Positions 36,391-49,419 of a stretch of 64,000 nucleotides of DNA are shown here, one piece after another. Within the stretch, counting starts at the first letter, position 1, and each line of letters opens with the position of its first letter. Source of the DNA: Zygaena filipendulae (taxonomy: Eukaryota; Arthropoda; Insecta; Lepidoptera; Zygaenidae); assembly GCA_907165275.2 (NCBI GenBank), contig OU015660.1, positions 4,838,501 to 4,902,500 of the forward strand, written 5' to 3'. The position numbers and the translations under genes are program-made. The notes below the pieces were generated by a model that was not told the origin of the DNA, ran no database searches, and was given only the letters and a program-made list of their open reading frames with translations.

Positions 36391-36489
36391 CTATACAGAA
36401 TTTTTTGGATTAAACAAAACAAAACAAAACAAACTTAAGACAATAAGCGGGAATTTGCACAATCCTAAGAACTTAAGTAAATGATGTCT

Positions 36490-36780
36490 ATAAAAGAAAA
36501 TCAATGTCTTTACTTAGTCGGCTAGCCGCTTAACTTTATCGGCGCGGTAACAACTTTGATTGCACACCGCATTGTAGGCGGGCGCACGTTCCATCTACAA
36601 TTCACAACATCCAATACAAATCATAATAAACCCGTCTACGCAATACAGAACTTTAATACGACATGATAAGGTCTAACCTCATTTGAAATTGAATCGGCGT
36701 GAAACAGTGTACAGTGGGCTAAAGTGTCTGGTGTAGTGAACCGACAATTTGCGATTTGATGGTATATAAAATCGAATCAT
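36490..36780. promoter_or_regulatory. GC-rich intronic candidate element
   Basis: GTCGGCTAGCCGCTTAAC, TTATCGGCGCGGTAAC, GTAGGCGGGCGCACG and AATCATAATAAACCCG. Composition and retained CpGs suggest conserved regulatory DNA; no specific binding site can be named with confidence. Confidence 0.3.
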
Positions 36781-36837
36781 AATCAAAAGCGATCGTAATC
36801 TTAGTCAATCTCATGTTATTACCGATCGATTGAGTAG

Positions 36838-37050
36838 GGATGGCGCTAGTGGATGGCGCTAGTAGAGAATTATTACATGAACTTCGATTTAACAATTTAC
36901 CAATATCTAATACAAATGTGCTAGCTCTTTTAAGCTTTAAATGAATAAAATCTTTTGTTTGAATTTTGTTAAATAGGAATAAAAGATTATAAATCAGTAT
37001 AGTAGTTTTTTTTTTTTTATTTTATGCTCAGTACGTAGGTGGCAGCCCTA
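36838..37050 (+). promoter_or_regulatory. Tandem CTCF-like motifs in the Ubx intron
   Basis: GGATGGCGCTAGT occurs twice head to tail (36838-36850, 36851-36863), followed at 37036-37050 by TAGGTGGCAGCCCTA. All are on the plus strand, opposite to the cluster at 13.2-14.8 kb. The first two match the insect CTCF core AG[AG][TG]GGCGC except for the first base; the third resembles the AGGTGGCAG form. Confidence 0.35.
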
Positions 37051-38559
37051 TTGAAATAACCAATAAAATCGGAGTTGAAATAAAATCATTGAATAGTAGG
37101 TAATGCTTACATCTCGAAGGCTTGTAAAATTGATAGTCTTTTATGATCACATCATAACATAAAATAGGTGCTAAATAAATATTGAGTGAGTGTCGACGCA
37201 AATAATATAGGTACATTTTATCGATGTACCTATATAGGGCATTTATCGTTTTATTTATTGATCAAAACCCAATTAAATCCCAACTTTCGTAACTTACCAA
37301 CATTACCTACAACTTATTTATTGGTTATAAATGTTTTTACGCTACGCTTTTATTGGTATACCTACTCCTGTATGTAAGCCTGTAGGTTAAGTAATTTAAA
37401 AGCAAATAAAAATTAAAAAAATTTCTATCAATTAAGAACTTTTGTTTCATGCAGTAAACTCCAAATTTTACCCCAAGTCGTATCCTCACGTTTCAAAAGT
37501 TAAATCCGTATATTCAAGAAATTCCATTCCGAAAATTTTACATGTCGCAAAGATACAACTCAACGGGTAGAAAGTCACCTGCGAAGGAGATGGTTGGTAT
37601 TCCGTGGATTCGGTAACTTAAGTTGGGCGTAGCCGTGTGTAAGTTAAGCTGCACTTAAGCAAAGAAACCGCAGCGCCGCGCCGTCTGACGACCTAACTTA
37701 AATCTCGTCTGATGCTAAAGCTGGATTTACGCATGGTAATGTGAAGTTCGTCTGTTTATTTTGGACTGTATGAACCAAAAAAATATAGGTAATATGTAAA
37801 TGCTTGTATACACAAGTATGCGAAGGTACCTACTTCAGTAAAATCAAGGATGTTAATGGATAATGTTAAACTGCAGGCACATATATTTGTATAACAGTAA
37901 GTAAACACGAAAGATAGTGCAAACATAAAATTTAGTCATGAATTGACGTAGGAATGTCGAATAATAATAAAATATTCGGCGTCTCACAGCAACATTTTCA
38001 CGATACACACCCATAAAATTGTTCCCTTCCAAAACCTGTGTCAATAAAGATAAAGGAAAACTAATATCAAAACACGAATAGGTACGTGATAAGAAAACAT
38101 TTATTCCCTATGTTTAATGCATGATTTGTCATAATTTTTTCCAGCCTCCCCGGCTCGGCCCGTTGTTTTGTTGCTGGCGAGGAAATGGGCGGATATGATT
38201 TATTGTTTATCTTATTTATCTCGGACGTTGTGAAAAATTGTTAGAGGGGAAACATTGGAAGTCTTTTCAGGTTTATTAACGAATATGCTACCGAGATTGC
38301 GGTACAGTAATTTCAATTTATTATTCTTCATGACGGCTTCAATGTAGGTAATATACAAGAATAAGTAATTTGATTAACATTTTAGGTCCTCTCCAACAAT
38401 AATATTGCATGATAGTACAATCTTAAATATTTATAATATGCTATATTCATAATATTAAGAAAGTCTGTAACTCTAAAGGGGTTGAAAGGTCATCTGAAAA
38501 TTTATAGGTAGAGTAAATAAATCCGATATAATAAAAGAAATAAATGTCATTTAAATTCC
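37051..38559. other. Intronic DNA, one GC-richer patch
   Basis: 37560-37735 is GC-richer (GTAACTTAAGTTGGGCG, GCACTTAAGC, CGCAGCGCCGCGCCGTC) with two CTTAAG sites of NK-homeodomain type. The remainder is AT-rich without features. Confidence 0.4.
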
Positions 38560-38820
38560 CGCAGTCGTTTAAATTCGCGCAATGTCATCATAACCGCTCT
38601 AAAGAGGGATGCTGTTCCGCATTGCACCTTTATTCGTCCCTCTATCGGGTCTAAGCGGCAATAAAGCCGCGAATCAAAAGTTGTCGATAAATAACAATAT
38701 GGCGTCCGCTGCCCCGTGTTTGCTCTCGCCTACATAATCCGCTCATACGGCGGTAAATCCATCGTGCGCCGTCGCGTTCAATACTAAATCATCATAAGAG
38801 AGCCCGCTCTACATGTGCAT
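38560..38820. promoter_or_regulatory. GC-rich candidate enhancer with Hox-like sites
   Basis: TTTATTCG (38629-38636) and CAATAAAG (38659-38666) are inverted posterior-Hox-like sites 22 bp apart. CAATATGGCGTCC (38695-38707) is Pho-like. Surrounding sequence such as GGTCTAAGCGGCAATAAAGC and GTGCGCCGTCGCG keeps many CpGs. No coding frame. Confidence 0.35.
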
Positions 38821-40065
38821 GTAGGTGGTTGGTTGTCTACCTATAGATATTCTGCTGATTCGGTTTGGCAACATCACATTGCTCGGGTGTTTACGACCGC
38901 TAGTTGAAAGAGTCGGTTTATTCAGAGAATAATAATCTTCAATGATTTCAATGGGATTTTGTACTAATAAAGCAAGTTTTTAGAGTGATATGTAGTAAAA
39001 AAGGCGAGTGGGCATAGAGGCACAAATAACAGTTTTGGGTACTATGGAATGACCAAGTAAATATTGATAAAGTGTTACAACTTTCCTTCACTACATCATC
39101 ACAATAAATTAAATAAACCAAAAATATTATAAATTATAAATGCCTAGTTTCGTACGTCAAAACATTTAGTTATATTATGTAAATTAGTAACAGTCCATGA
39201 AAAACATCATCGATTTATTCGCACCGCAACGGACTCTGGAAAAGTTTGCATCGTAATGCAATCGCGTAGCGTTAGTTTTGTCGTTTATCACCGCGCTCTC
39301 GACGTTGTTAAGCTTTGAGGGATTACACTGATGGTGCAGTGTAGAACGAAATTGTAGATACAGTTGAAATAATACAATAGGTACACAGAGACCGTATAGC
39401 AACAGGAAATTCAACATACACATCTACTGACACTACTTTTTTTTAAACTTCCAAATTTCTTAAGTGGATTTTTATAAGTTTTACAGAAAGCCGAAGATTT
39501 ATCGAAGCCTTCAACGTTTTTATGGTCATGATGATTTATCAAGAATGCAATCCTAGCACAAGGAACTACAGACCAGTGAATTTTACAATTGGCTACTACA
39601 TCAAAAGTTTGTCATATGACCAGGTAATGAACCTGTAAAACAATCAAAAGTTGACACAGCACAATGCTCATACAATATTTGGCTTTTTTTTCAGTGTCAT
39701 GAGGCATGAGTGCAATTTGGATTTTTCGCTCGATTTATGCCAAGCCAGTGTCATCGCTCCGTGGACTGCGTACAAACAACCGAGATTTGTTGTCGTTACA
39801 TAAAGTTTTTTTTAACATTGCGTGTGTTTATTTCAGTCAGAAGCCTAATAGGAGGATTGCATTGGTGATTGATGCGTTTATCCATGTTTTGTTGTCTCTT
39901 TGACAAACAAATAATAATAGTGATTGCTAGTGCTGGTTTAGCTGAAATAAATTTATTCAAAGTAAAGAGTAGAAAGTAGTAGTTCAGAAAACTTAAAATA
40001 AACCATGCTAGAAATCAGCAACATATCGAGATATTTAGTTATAAATATCCTTAATAATATAAGGC
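38821..40065. other. Intronic DNA, nothing firm
   Basis: Minus-strand frame 39184-39423 and plus-strand frame 39706-39903 show no recognisable domain and no exon signals; not called. Confidence 0.5.
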
Positions 40066-40308
40066 TAACCGCCGCACTCAGAGTCGACTTTAATGGTTAC
40101 TTAGTTAAGTGAATATTTTTAAAATAAAATTGCCGCAATCAGACAAGTTTAATAAATTAATGTTAGTTGGCATTTAACTAATTAAGTTACATCTCATTAA
40201 ATGCCAATTAACATTAATTTACTCAACGTCTCTGATTGCGGCAATTTTGTTTTAAAAATCTATACTTAACTAAGTAATCATTAAAGTCGACTCTGAGTGC
40301 GGCCGTTA
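40066..40308. mobile_element. Fold-back MITE, 243 bp
   Basis: Nearly the whole element is an inverted repeat. The left arm starts TAACCGCCGCACTCAGAGTC and runs through AACTTAGTTAAG-like and GCCGCAATCAGA blocks. The right arm is its reverse complement, ending GAGTGCGGCCGTTA. The arms exceed 100 bp with few mismatches around a loop near 40185. TA at both ends is consistent with a Tc1/mariner-type target. The GCACTCAGAGTCGAC terminus is familiar from lepidopteran MITEs. No coding capacity. Confidence 0.8.
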
Positions 40309-41939
40309 AATGATAAAAAAAAATATCATACCACTTTGTAGTTTAATTCCCATTATCAATGAAACTCTACACTGACAGAAAAACCGTGTAACAAATACTA
40401 TCTCCAAAGTTGGCAAACGAATGACAGACATGAGCGGCTCTGAAACAATAGCGCATCGGGCCGGTGACGTTTGGTACGAGTCCTGTCCGTCTGCAACTCT
40501 GCAGATATACGTCAACGGTTTATTGGACGTACGGAGATTCAAACGATAGCTTGTGTAGTCGTGTTCGCCCGCCAACGATGAACTACGAATCTGGAGGGGA
40601 TAGGTCTGTTAGAATAGCAAATAGATACTTTTTATAAACAAGTTATAATATATGACCATGTGAAAAGTATGTATCTCCACAAGCGTGGCGTGACAAGGTG
40701 AGAGAAAATAAAGATCGGTTGAAAAAACATGTTGGCAAAACGATTGCCTTAGAAATAAGTCTATTACTATGGTTCAACATTAAAGAATAAATATTTTAAT
40801 TCTTATTAAACTCACATCAAAATGATCTCGATATGGAAACATAAAAGTCATGCAAACGATACTACAGTTAAAAACAAGTTTGAAATAAACTTACGAAATT
40901 AAGTGTTAAATTAGTATCAAACGAAGATATAAAAATGTAGAGACCCTTTATCCCCAAAAAAGCTAATAAAACCGCTGTAAAGAGTCGACAAAATAAAGGT
41001 CACGCAGATAAGTCCGCGGGTGACTTTAATTCATCGGATATGATTTACGAGTTCACGACCAGTAACCAAGTATATTTGGCGGATAACTCTGGAGTCAGGA
41101 CAAAACTGCAAAAGTAGAGTCACAATAGGGGGCGTAGTAAAGCAAGCCGCCATTTTATTCCTACTTACTTGACAATTAATATGAATTGCTTGGAACTGCT
41201 TGGAAAATTTTAAATAATAATTTAAATTAGTCATCAACAAATTTTATAACTTACGTATACTATACGAAGATTAAATTGGTATACTCTCAATTCTACTTTA
41301 CATAACGTTTCTCAGAAAATAATACTCACTTACATCAAAAAATAAAAGCGACTATCTAAGTTGGTTTGCGCTAATTAACTATGATTTTTTAATATATTCA
41401 TTCGTTATAACCATGTTTATACATAATTATATTTGTACTTTTTAACCATGGTATTCAGAAATTTTTCAAGTGCCAAAATGCCTATACTAAATATATTTTT
41501 AGAAATAAAATTAAGCATGATTTATTTTATTACAATTAAAAGTAGGTAAGTTACGCTATAGGTACGCTACAAAATGGACCGATGACTTGGCGACCATTGG
41601 ATGCGGAAAGTGAAGGGGCCGTCGTTATAGCGAACCGTGGACGATTTACTAAATTACTAGTATTTTTTATCCAAATTACTAATCTAAATTAAATATAAAA
41701 AAATATGTGTTCTAAAATACATAGGTCTTATGCTATCGATTACTTTTAAATTGAAATATTTTAAAATAAGTACCTTATTTTCTTATAGTGGATGGTGGGA
41801 GTTTGACCCCTGTGTATGTACCTATTCCTTAATTGAGAATCTATAATAGAGACAGATTTTAGCACAAATGGAGATCAATTAAGTTTTTTGCATATTTATA
41901 TCGCTAACTAGGCATGTGCGTGATAATACATAAATTACG
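40309..41939. other. Intronic DNA with isolated motif matches
   Basis: A GC-richer block lies at 40370-40600. AATAGGGGGCGTAG (41124-41137) resembles a CTCF core, and GCCGCCATTTTA (41146-41157) just beside it is a strong Pho-like match. Minus-strand frames at 40306-40575 and 41031-41240 are not supported as exons. Confidence 0.4.
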
Positions 41940-42130
41940 CCGGGTCTACATTTGGCCGTTGTTAATTTGTCACAGTGAATTAGCCACCGTCGGAGTAACT
42001 GATAGCGCTCGCACGTTGCACCCTGTGCCGCCAATATGCTCGTAAATGTTACCCAGGCCCAATTTAATACCTAACTACGTGTCTAGATGCGTATCTGTTT
42101 GGATATATGACGCCCATTCTATGCATTGTT
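41940..42130. promoter_or_regulatory. GC-rich intronic candidate element
   Basis: GCCGGGTCTACATTTGGCCG, TTAGCCACCGTCGGAG, TAGCGCTCGCACG and CCTGTGCCGCCAATATG. Distinct from the AT-rich flanks; no single motif family dominates. Confidence 0.3.
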
Positions 42131-44280
42131 ATTTCACTGTTTGTCGTGTTCCGGGAAAATCGAATTTAGAAGTGTTCATAACGATTGCTTTATTTAAGAC
42201 TAATAAAGAAAAACTACTTTCGTGTCACTAAAAATTAATAACCTCATTTATTTATGAAGATAAAACCAATGATAAGTACCTACTTAAGTAGAATGAATAT
42301 CACTATAGTACCTATAGTAGTATAGAGGGATCACAAATGTATATTATATGAAGTGCAAAAAATTAAAAATAAGTTATTGAAAAATTAATATATTTACAAT
42401 AGACATTAGGAAATTAGAACCGGCAATTTACAGATGCAAAACAATCCTTGGCAAAATCGAAAAAAAAAAACCTTTCAAACAATAAATGAGAAAAGGTTCC
42501 TTTACTCTATCGAAAAAACCGTTCTGTAACAAAAGATAAAAAACTTCTCAGTATAACGTTTGTGCTCGAAATAAAGGGAGAAAGTTGCGCAACCAACGGT
42601 CAGCAGCTTTCTAAAATTCGCTATCTATTGTTTATCTTTTGTTCGAAATGCAACGGTTACTTGAAAGTTAGCTGTTCTATTGAAAAATAACTTCGTTGGG
42701 GGTATGATTGGAAGTTTTTAAACGGTTTCAATCCTAAACTTTCGTCGTAGAAAAATTTAAAAAGATTCAACAAATTGTCTCTTTTCTCTATAATTTGTCT
42801 TAAAAAAGATAATAAAATATTACATGAATCAGAAAGATAAAACGATCAATCTTAAATATATATACCTAAGCTAATAGAAAAAAAATATTGTAATTCATAA
42901 AAAAAAAAACAGTTATCATAATAAAACCTTGATGTGTATTCAAAGGACATCTTTCTATCGTGGATCATTAGAACTAATATTAAAACTATACGTACGAGTC
43001 AGTAATCCTGTACAAAAATTACGGGTATTAAATCAATTTTATTGTCATTTCATAGTACCTACCAAGATATTGTATAGATCTAGTTAGTGGTTAAGTTAAG
43101 AACCTACTCAAGTACACTGCCCTGTGTCGTGCTGGGGCGCGGTTATACTGGCTTGTTGGTGAACAATGCTGGGGACAAAGCTATGTCCCAAATGATGGCG
43201 TAATCCTTACGAGCCTTATTTGATAGGGATAGAGTTTATTTTGCTACTACACATTTTAATGTAGAGTACAAAAAGCAACATTGTAAAGCGAATGAGTATT
43301 GTAAATCCACTAAATGCATATAGGTAGATAGATCTTTTTAACCGTCCGTAGGTAGTCGCCTTAGTCTAGATAAATAATAAAAATTGTAATTTCAGAGTCA
43401 ACGAATGCTTTGTTAAAAACTTATATCACGTTCGCATGCAGTTTTAAAATTATTCTTTCTTTTATTAAACATAATGTCTATATTTAATATTTACAAATGG
43501 ATTCTAACACGACATTAAACGATAAAATCAATACATCAAGCATCATTAAGCTAAATACACGCTCCGTGAATCATGGATTCAGATTAAGAAATCAATCGGA
43601 ACGAATAATAAAAAATCGATAATGGAATGCGCTTTATTCTTCCATTCGATAGATTGAACACATTTTTTATTCATTCATGTTGATTTTATTATCTTATGAA
43701 CTAGTTTATTATATCAAGCTACTATATAGGTACTGAAATCTGAAATCACAATTATTTAATGTAATTTTGATAGTAAAAACATTTTAATCAATTCTGAGTT
43801 CGTTATTTTATTGCTAGTAAAACCTGAAGGTCAAATCCAGCTCTAGAATCGCACAATAATAAACAAAAGAGAGTTCATATCATAAGTCTTCATCTGATGG
43901 CATAGTGGCGTATACAGAATTTCCACCTAATAAAAGGCCCGTGTTACGTGAAGGGAGTGTTAGACACGCAATTAAGAAACGACCAGTTTATCTAAGAACC
44001 CCGCATCCCTCTCTATGTAAGCGCGAGGGGCGTACAAGGGTGTGTGTTTATTAACTGTCGCAGTTCAAGTTTGATTGGTGAGGTTATACGACGAAGTTTC
44101 AGGTGGAACATTAATTAGTGCGTGCTTCACGTTCTCAAGCATGTATGTTGGATGTTTTCGCAAACACACCCGTGTATGTAGGCTGTCATGTTGTCTACCT
44201 ACTGTGCTGTAGCCGAGCGAAGTTAAAATTCATTGGGAAATTACGCTGTGTGCTTGAAAAGCTATGCCACGTATAAGGCA

Positions 44281-44340
44281 TGCGAATTGGACGATTTGCG
44301 AATTGGAGGATTGGACCATTTGCGAATTGGACGAAATGCG
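44281..44340 (+). repeat. Small minisatellite, GCGAATTGGACGA unit
   Basis: Three imperfect copies of GCGAATTGGA(C/G)GA with a partial fourth unit (ATTGGACCATTT), spaced 16-23 bp. The open frame 44233-44481 runs over it, which explains its repeated residues. Confidence 0.6.
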
Positions 44341-44918
44341 CCTGAACGAATATTTAGTCGACAGATTACTTCGAAATTAATTCTGCAACACGATTTTTTT
44401 TTGCCAAACGATCGTCAGAGGTCAGAGATATTAAAAAAGAAATATTTTAGGGCCTACCAATATTATTTCCCACAGATATAATTACAATTTTACACTTGTA
44501 CAAATTGTACACTTGTACAATTTTCTGTGAGTAATTAAATAAAAAAAAAAAAAAACTATTTGAATTATCGGGTCCCTCTGGAACTCTGTTCGGGGATTAA
44601 ACAGAATGATCCATTTATGCGAATTGAGTGACAAACATCCAAACATCTTCACGGGCATTTATACAACGTGTTATAATGAATTGACTGAAAAAGTAGTTTG
44701 TTCAGAATCGACTTCCGAATCGATCGCACCATTTTTTAATATAGGTTATATTTGTTCATTTTTACTAGCTCATGTCTAAATTATTTATAATACATACAAT
44801 ATTTGGCGCGTACGCCGCCTGTAGCAAAAAAAAAATCGAATCGCTCATTGATACGTAGGCGCGGGCGTAGCGCTTAAATTTCGTAGATATAGATCACCTC
44901 CAAACTAATGTTGAATGA

Positions 44919-44963
44919 CTTTTAGACTATTGATGTTTCGACATAACATCAATAGTCTAAAAG
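44919..44963. other. 19-bp perfect hairpin
   Basis: Arms 44919-44937 (CTTTTAGACTATTGATGTT) and 44945-44963 are exact reverse complements around a 7-base loop TCGACAT. It is shorter than a typical pre-miRNA stem and fully paired, so a tiny MITE or chance inversion duplication is more likely than a microRNA. Confidence 0.5.
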
Positions 44964-46439
44964 TATAGTAATAGTATGCTCAATTAGAAGAATATAGGTG
45001 CATATTATCATGTATGTTCAATAATATATCCATTCGAACGCCCCAGATTGCTTGGTATACAAGTGCTAATTTGATGTCGAGATTAATGTACGGAACAATT
45101 TATTGTCAATTATCGTAACTAACTCTACCAAGTACCTAGGGATCAGTTAACACGATGGACATATTGCAAATTAGACTATCAGCACATCTAGACACATTTC
45201 CATCTATAGCTATCCATTGAACAATGTGGGGCCTATTAGGGTCAGCGCAAATTATACGAAAAACTGCTCCAATGCGTTTTCGATGTCACTGAATAAAGAA
45301 TTGTAACAAACATTTTAAGATACCATTAAATACACAATCTAAGGCAAACTTCAAGTCTCTTCCCTGGAATTCAACACTTGATGTGATGTGTATGATATTA
45401 TGTAACTGCGGTTTTTCGTCTAATTTGCGGTAATCTTTAGAGTATTCTACTACAATAGATTTGACTATAAACTTGTATTTCATTCACAAAGTTGCTTTTA
45501 TTCAAAGTACAAAGTTTGTATGTAACTACTACCTATATTATAAGCAAGTAGTTTATCTGATAAACAAAAAAGATTATTACAATGTTTCGTAGCATGAATA
45601 TTTAAAACATACCTAATTATGTTTCTTGATGATTGATTAACTTAGATAGCTGGGCTACATCACATCAAAGGAAAAAGGTAAAAGTGGGGTAAAAACACAT
45701 TTATTTTTTCAAGTAAAAATGGTATTGTAACTTAGCCCGGTCCCAGATAATAATTGTTTAATGTTTATCATACTTTACTTTTACCTACTATTATCTCCAT
45801 GATCTATATATGACTACACTATTACTTTTTAATTATTCGATGAAAATTCTTATTTAAATTGCAAAAAGTGAACTAAAATATAAAACACGATATATTTTTT
45901 AAAAAAATAACTAAATAATAAATGGCAGGTGTTTATGAGTGGGTGTGGTTTTTTACTATCGTTGAGATCGTCAGCTTGTCTTCATAAGCTGGATAAAATA
46001 TGTGGTCGAGTAAAAACATAAAATTACATGCAAAATAATTACAGCTACCTACTCTATGCCTTTTTATATTCCAATTAAAGGGTCACACTGTCGATTTAAA
46101 GGCTTAAACGATGCTTCTCATTTTTATGTAAACCCAGAAAGGTAATAAAAAAGAAATATACCGAGAAAACTCAGCTGTAAGCATAAAAAATTCAAGGCTG
46201 ATGAACTTACAAAATTTTATAAATGAATAAATGTAAAAGAAGTAATTAAATAAAAAAATATTCGCATCCACCTAGTTTTTTTTCTCTTTTGAGGCTCAGT
46301 TTATATTAATTCTTCTAAGAGCTTATCTGGTAATTATAAAACATAAGCATATAACTACGAGCCCAACTGCAAAGCAAATATGGTACTATGAGAGTAAAAT
46401 TAATAAAGAGATAAATAAATTTCCAAGCAGTGGGAATGT

Positions 46440-46720
46440 GGATCTGCCGCTCAGGGTCCGGTTCGCTTTATGTGCATATCGAAGATGGATGGCGCGAGTG
46501 TGCGACGCAGCGCGGAGGCTACACTGGAAGGGTAAGGAGAGGTGAAGTAGTGCGGGAACAGGAGGGAGGCCATGCATCACATACCGCCCCCCTACACCTC
46601 GCTCTATAATGGCCGCGACCGCGACCACTTGCTCCGTCAAACGACAAAAATGCCAGTATAATGGGCCCCTGAATAGTTTTTACCGCAACGCTCCAAATAC
46701 CTACTGGGCTCCTAGTACGT
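46440..46720. promoter_or_regulatory. GC-rich candidate regulatory patch
   Basis: GATGGATGGCGCGAGTGTGC, GCAGCGCGGAGGC, ACCGCCCCCCTACACC and ATAATGGCCGCGACCGCGAC (46607-46626, Pho-like). Two overlapping minus-strand frames (46386-46734) are in different phases and carry no recognisable domain, so no exon is called. Confidence 0.35.
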
Positions 46721-48059
46721 GATAACGCGTCCAATATCCCTCTTGTATTGAGAAATTCGTCAGTTTTATTCGTTTCATTGAAAAAAAAAGTGCACGACCG
46801 TAGGGGACGGAATCCGGTTGTGTCATTTCAAACACTTTATAAGTATCGTATGGGATTTTTACTGAGCAAAATTTCAGTCGGGATACTTTCGATAGTATCC
46901 AATGAATGCTGAACTTTTTCCATGGTCACCTTGAAGACGGCCTGTTTACTAATAAGAAACCAATTTTTGGCAGCATGGGACAGCCGATACGACATTTCGC
47001 CATAATTAATGGGCCTTATATTCGCGGTTCGTTTAAAAAATATCTATTGTTTATGGTCGGTCAGTAACCTTATATAAGGCTCATTTTTATACTACGCAGG
47101 TATATTGAATCTCGTTTATTTTTGTTGCTAAATACTCAAAAGCAACATCCTTTATACCTTTTGATTTTAAATCAGAGGATCGATTGTTATTAGTAGATAC
47201 CTATCTACTATTTCTTTTTTTAAGGTGTTTAATATAAAGATCAGGGATAAATATTTAAACGTCAAACTAGTTTTTTAATAAAGTGGCAAAACTGCAAAAG
47301 CGTACTTCGCACGCCACTTAATTAACAATAACAATCCACTCATAATTGTTACATACATACATACGTTATTATCGAGGCGGCGTTATTAAACATCACAAAA
47401 GGTAAACCAATTAAGAGTTTTCCTGAATGTCCGTTCAAGAGAGCACCTTCGATAATTATGGTCGGTATATAGTCCTGGGGCTCGCTCTGCCAATTACCTA
47501 CCAAGCGATTGATAAAAAAAGTTCCGAAAAATTCTCCCAAACAAATTTTTATTATCTTGATAAAGGTCCGCGGGCATACTACGTGTCGATCGGACTTTTC
47601 CAAAGCACTCCATAAGTGATTGGCAAAATAAAAATAGCATTGAACTGGCTGAAAATGGTAACTCAGAAAAAACCTTTTAGCTATAAGTAAGTAGACAAAA
47701 GGTAAGTACATTCAGGACTTAAGAGCTTGTTAGAATTTTGAAAAAACCAGCTCTGGCTTCATGTATGAACCATGAAGTGGTAGCAAGAACAATCACCAAG
47801 AATAATTCATATTCCGAGCGCGCTGCAAATATCCAGCCCAGATTTACGGCTTGCCTCTCTTGCTCTCCACCGCAACCGGTACTTCGGTTACTTTCAAAAA
47901 TAATTGGATTTCGATTGTGCGAGAAAAAGGCATCCGCACTGTACATCATTACTGATGCCCATTTAAAGACTGAATAAATCGTAATTGGGGTTGGAATATG
48001 TAGAGCTATCTCGGAAGAGTACGCTTTTATCTAATGCTTGAATGTTCGAATATAACGAG
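46721..48059. other. Intronic DNA, several overlapping open frames but no gene
   Basis: Minus-strand frame 47349-47711 (120 codons) and smaller frames on both strands at 47427-47977 overlap each other. Composition is close to the background and no domain is visible. TTATTGTTAATTAAG-like homeodomain sites occur near 47310-47330. Confidence 0.45.
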
Positions 48060-48380
48060 CCCCTTACCTACTTAGCTTCCATCGGCGGCTATTTGAAGGA
48101 GCGCCGGGAGTCCCGACACCTGTATGCGTTATTGTGTCGCATAAATTGTGGGGCCACGATTCAGTCGCAAGGCGCTACAGTCGCGTTCGCTAGTTTATTG
48201 AACCCAGTTTCGAGATAAGGCGCAGCATCCAAGAAATAGCGGTGAAAATATATTTAATTTTTCCCATCTCGTTTGCATTTCCTATAGGAGTTCGTGAGCG
48301 ACACAGCTCATAATTAATTCAATTCAAATCACGACATCGCCCACGAGGCTTCCAATTTAACTAGAACTTGTGCAAGGCCT
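48060..48380. promoter_or_regulatory. GC-rich candidate enhancer
   Basis: CATCGGCGGCTATTTGAAGG, GCGCCGGGAGTCCCGAC, GTGTCGCATAAATTGTGG, CAAGGCGCTACAGTCGCG, then a homeodomain-like tract CTCATAATTAATTCAATTC. The mix of CpG-rich sequence with ATAAAT/TAATTA sites resembles insect Hox-locus enhancers. Confidence 0.35.
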
Positions 48381-49419
48381 TATACGTTGTGCTTACTATT
48401 GTGACTTTTCTTAGATGATCTCACACTATGGATGAATCCCAAAAGCCGAATACCAGTTGCGTTCAAAACCGAATAGTGAAATGCAAGCACTACATTTATA
48501 TAACAAAATGTAAAACTTCAAACTTATGACGAGATGTATAGGTACCTACTAGATAAGATAACCTTTGTAAGAGAACATCCTGAAGTGATAAACTCTTAAA
48601 AATGTAAAAAAAACGGAAACAGTCTCTATTTATATTTATTAAAAAAACACTGATAAATTCAGAAATTAAATTTTTTTGAGGTTGGTTTAAATCGTACGAA
48701 AACGTATATAAATTAGCACACAATGCATTATTTCCAAACCGAGAATATCTGCGTAGTGGTTTTCATATGTATTTTCGATAGATGCAATAGAAATATCCAC
48801 AGGAATGGGCATCAGGAACGCGAGAGACATGCAGGCTTAGCGGGCATTGTAAAGGCTGGAGGGACAGTGGAGGGAGATAAGGACTCACTGCCTAATGAGG
48901 CGCGCCGGCTGCGCGGGCGCTGCCCTTAAGGACGTTCGCTCACATTAACCTAGTAGACATATTGTATATATAAACGTATACAGTTTCATTTATTATTTTA
49001 TCACGTGTATGGTATACGCGTAACCATCGGAATTGAGAATAAAAAGTATATGTACCTACGTATAGGAGTAGAAAAAGTCTTTAAGCAGGTGTGTAGGTAC
49101 AACGAGACTTATAAATAAACCTAAAAATGTAATAAATTTAGTTATACCTATTGACTTTTTAGAAGCATAGCAAAAAATATCGCACCATTATCCCTTTAAA
49201 TTTAAACGATACTGGACTGAAATTGGATAGAATACAAATTCGTGTATTTGTAAATTAAAAACTTCACTTGTTTTCTATTACTTAACCTTTCGGATAAATA
49301 CTTGAAAAGGTACTTTAGCTTAATAAAACGAGTATAATACGTATATTAGCAAATAGGTACTTCGTATGTGCTAGAGCAACCGGCATACGCTTTTAAACGA
49401 ATTGCTTCGCATAACAATA
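48381..49419. other. Intronic DNA with one GC-rich spot
   Basis: 48800-48950 contains GGAGGGACAGTGGAGGGAG and AATGAGGCGCGCCGGCTGCG. A plus-strand frame 48723-48929 crosses it without recognisable features. The rest is AT-rich. Confidence 0.4.

Larger units (their letters stand above)
42131..46384. other. Intronic DNA with small tandem and inverted repeats
   Basis: Holds a short tandem array of GCGAATTGGACGA-type units (44281-44340), a 19-bp perfect hairpin (44919-44963), and ACACTTGTACAAATTG followed by an inverted ACACTTGTACAATT (44495-44521). 43975-44225 is moderately GC-rich (AAGCGCGAGGGGCG). No exon seen. Confidence 0.5.

Noticed and set aside
47349..47711. 120-codon minus-strand open frame in the Ubx intron, on the Ubx strand
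   Set aside because: Not a Ubx exon: no hexapeptide, no splice boundaries, and an overlapping frame on the other strand; no recognisable domain.
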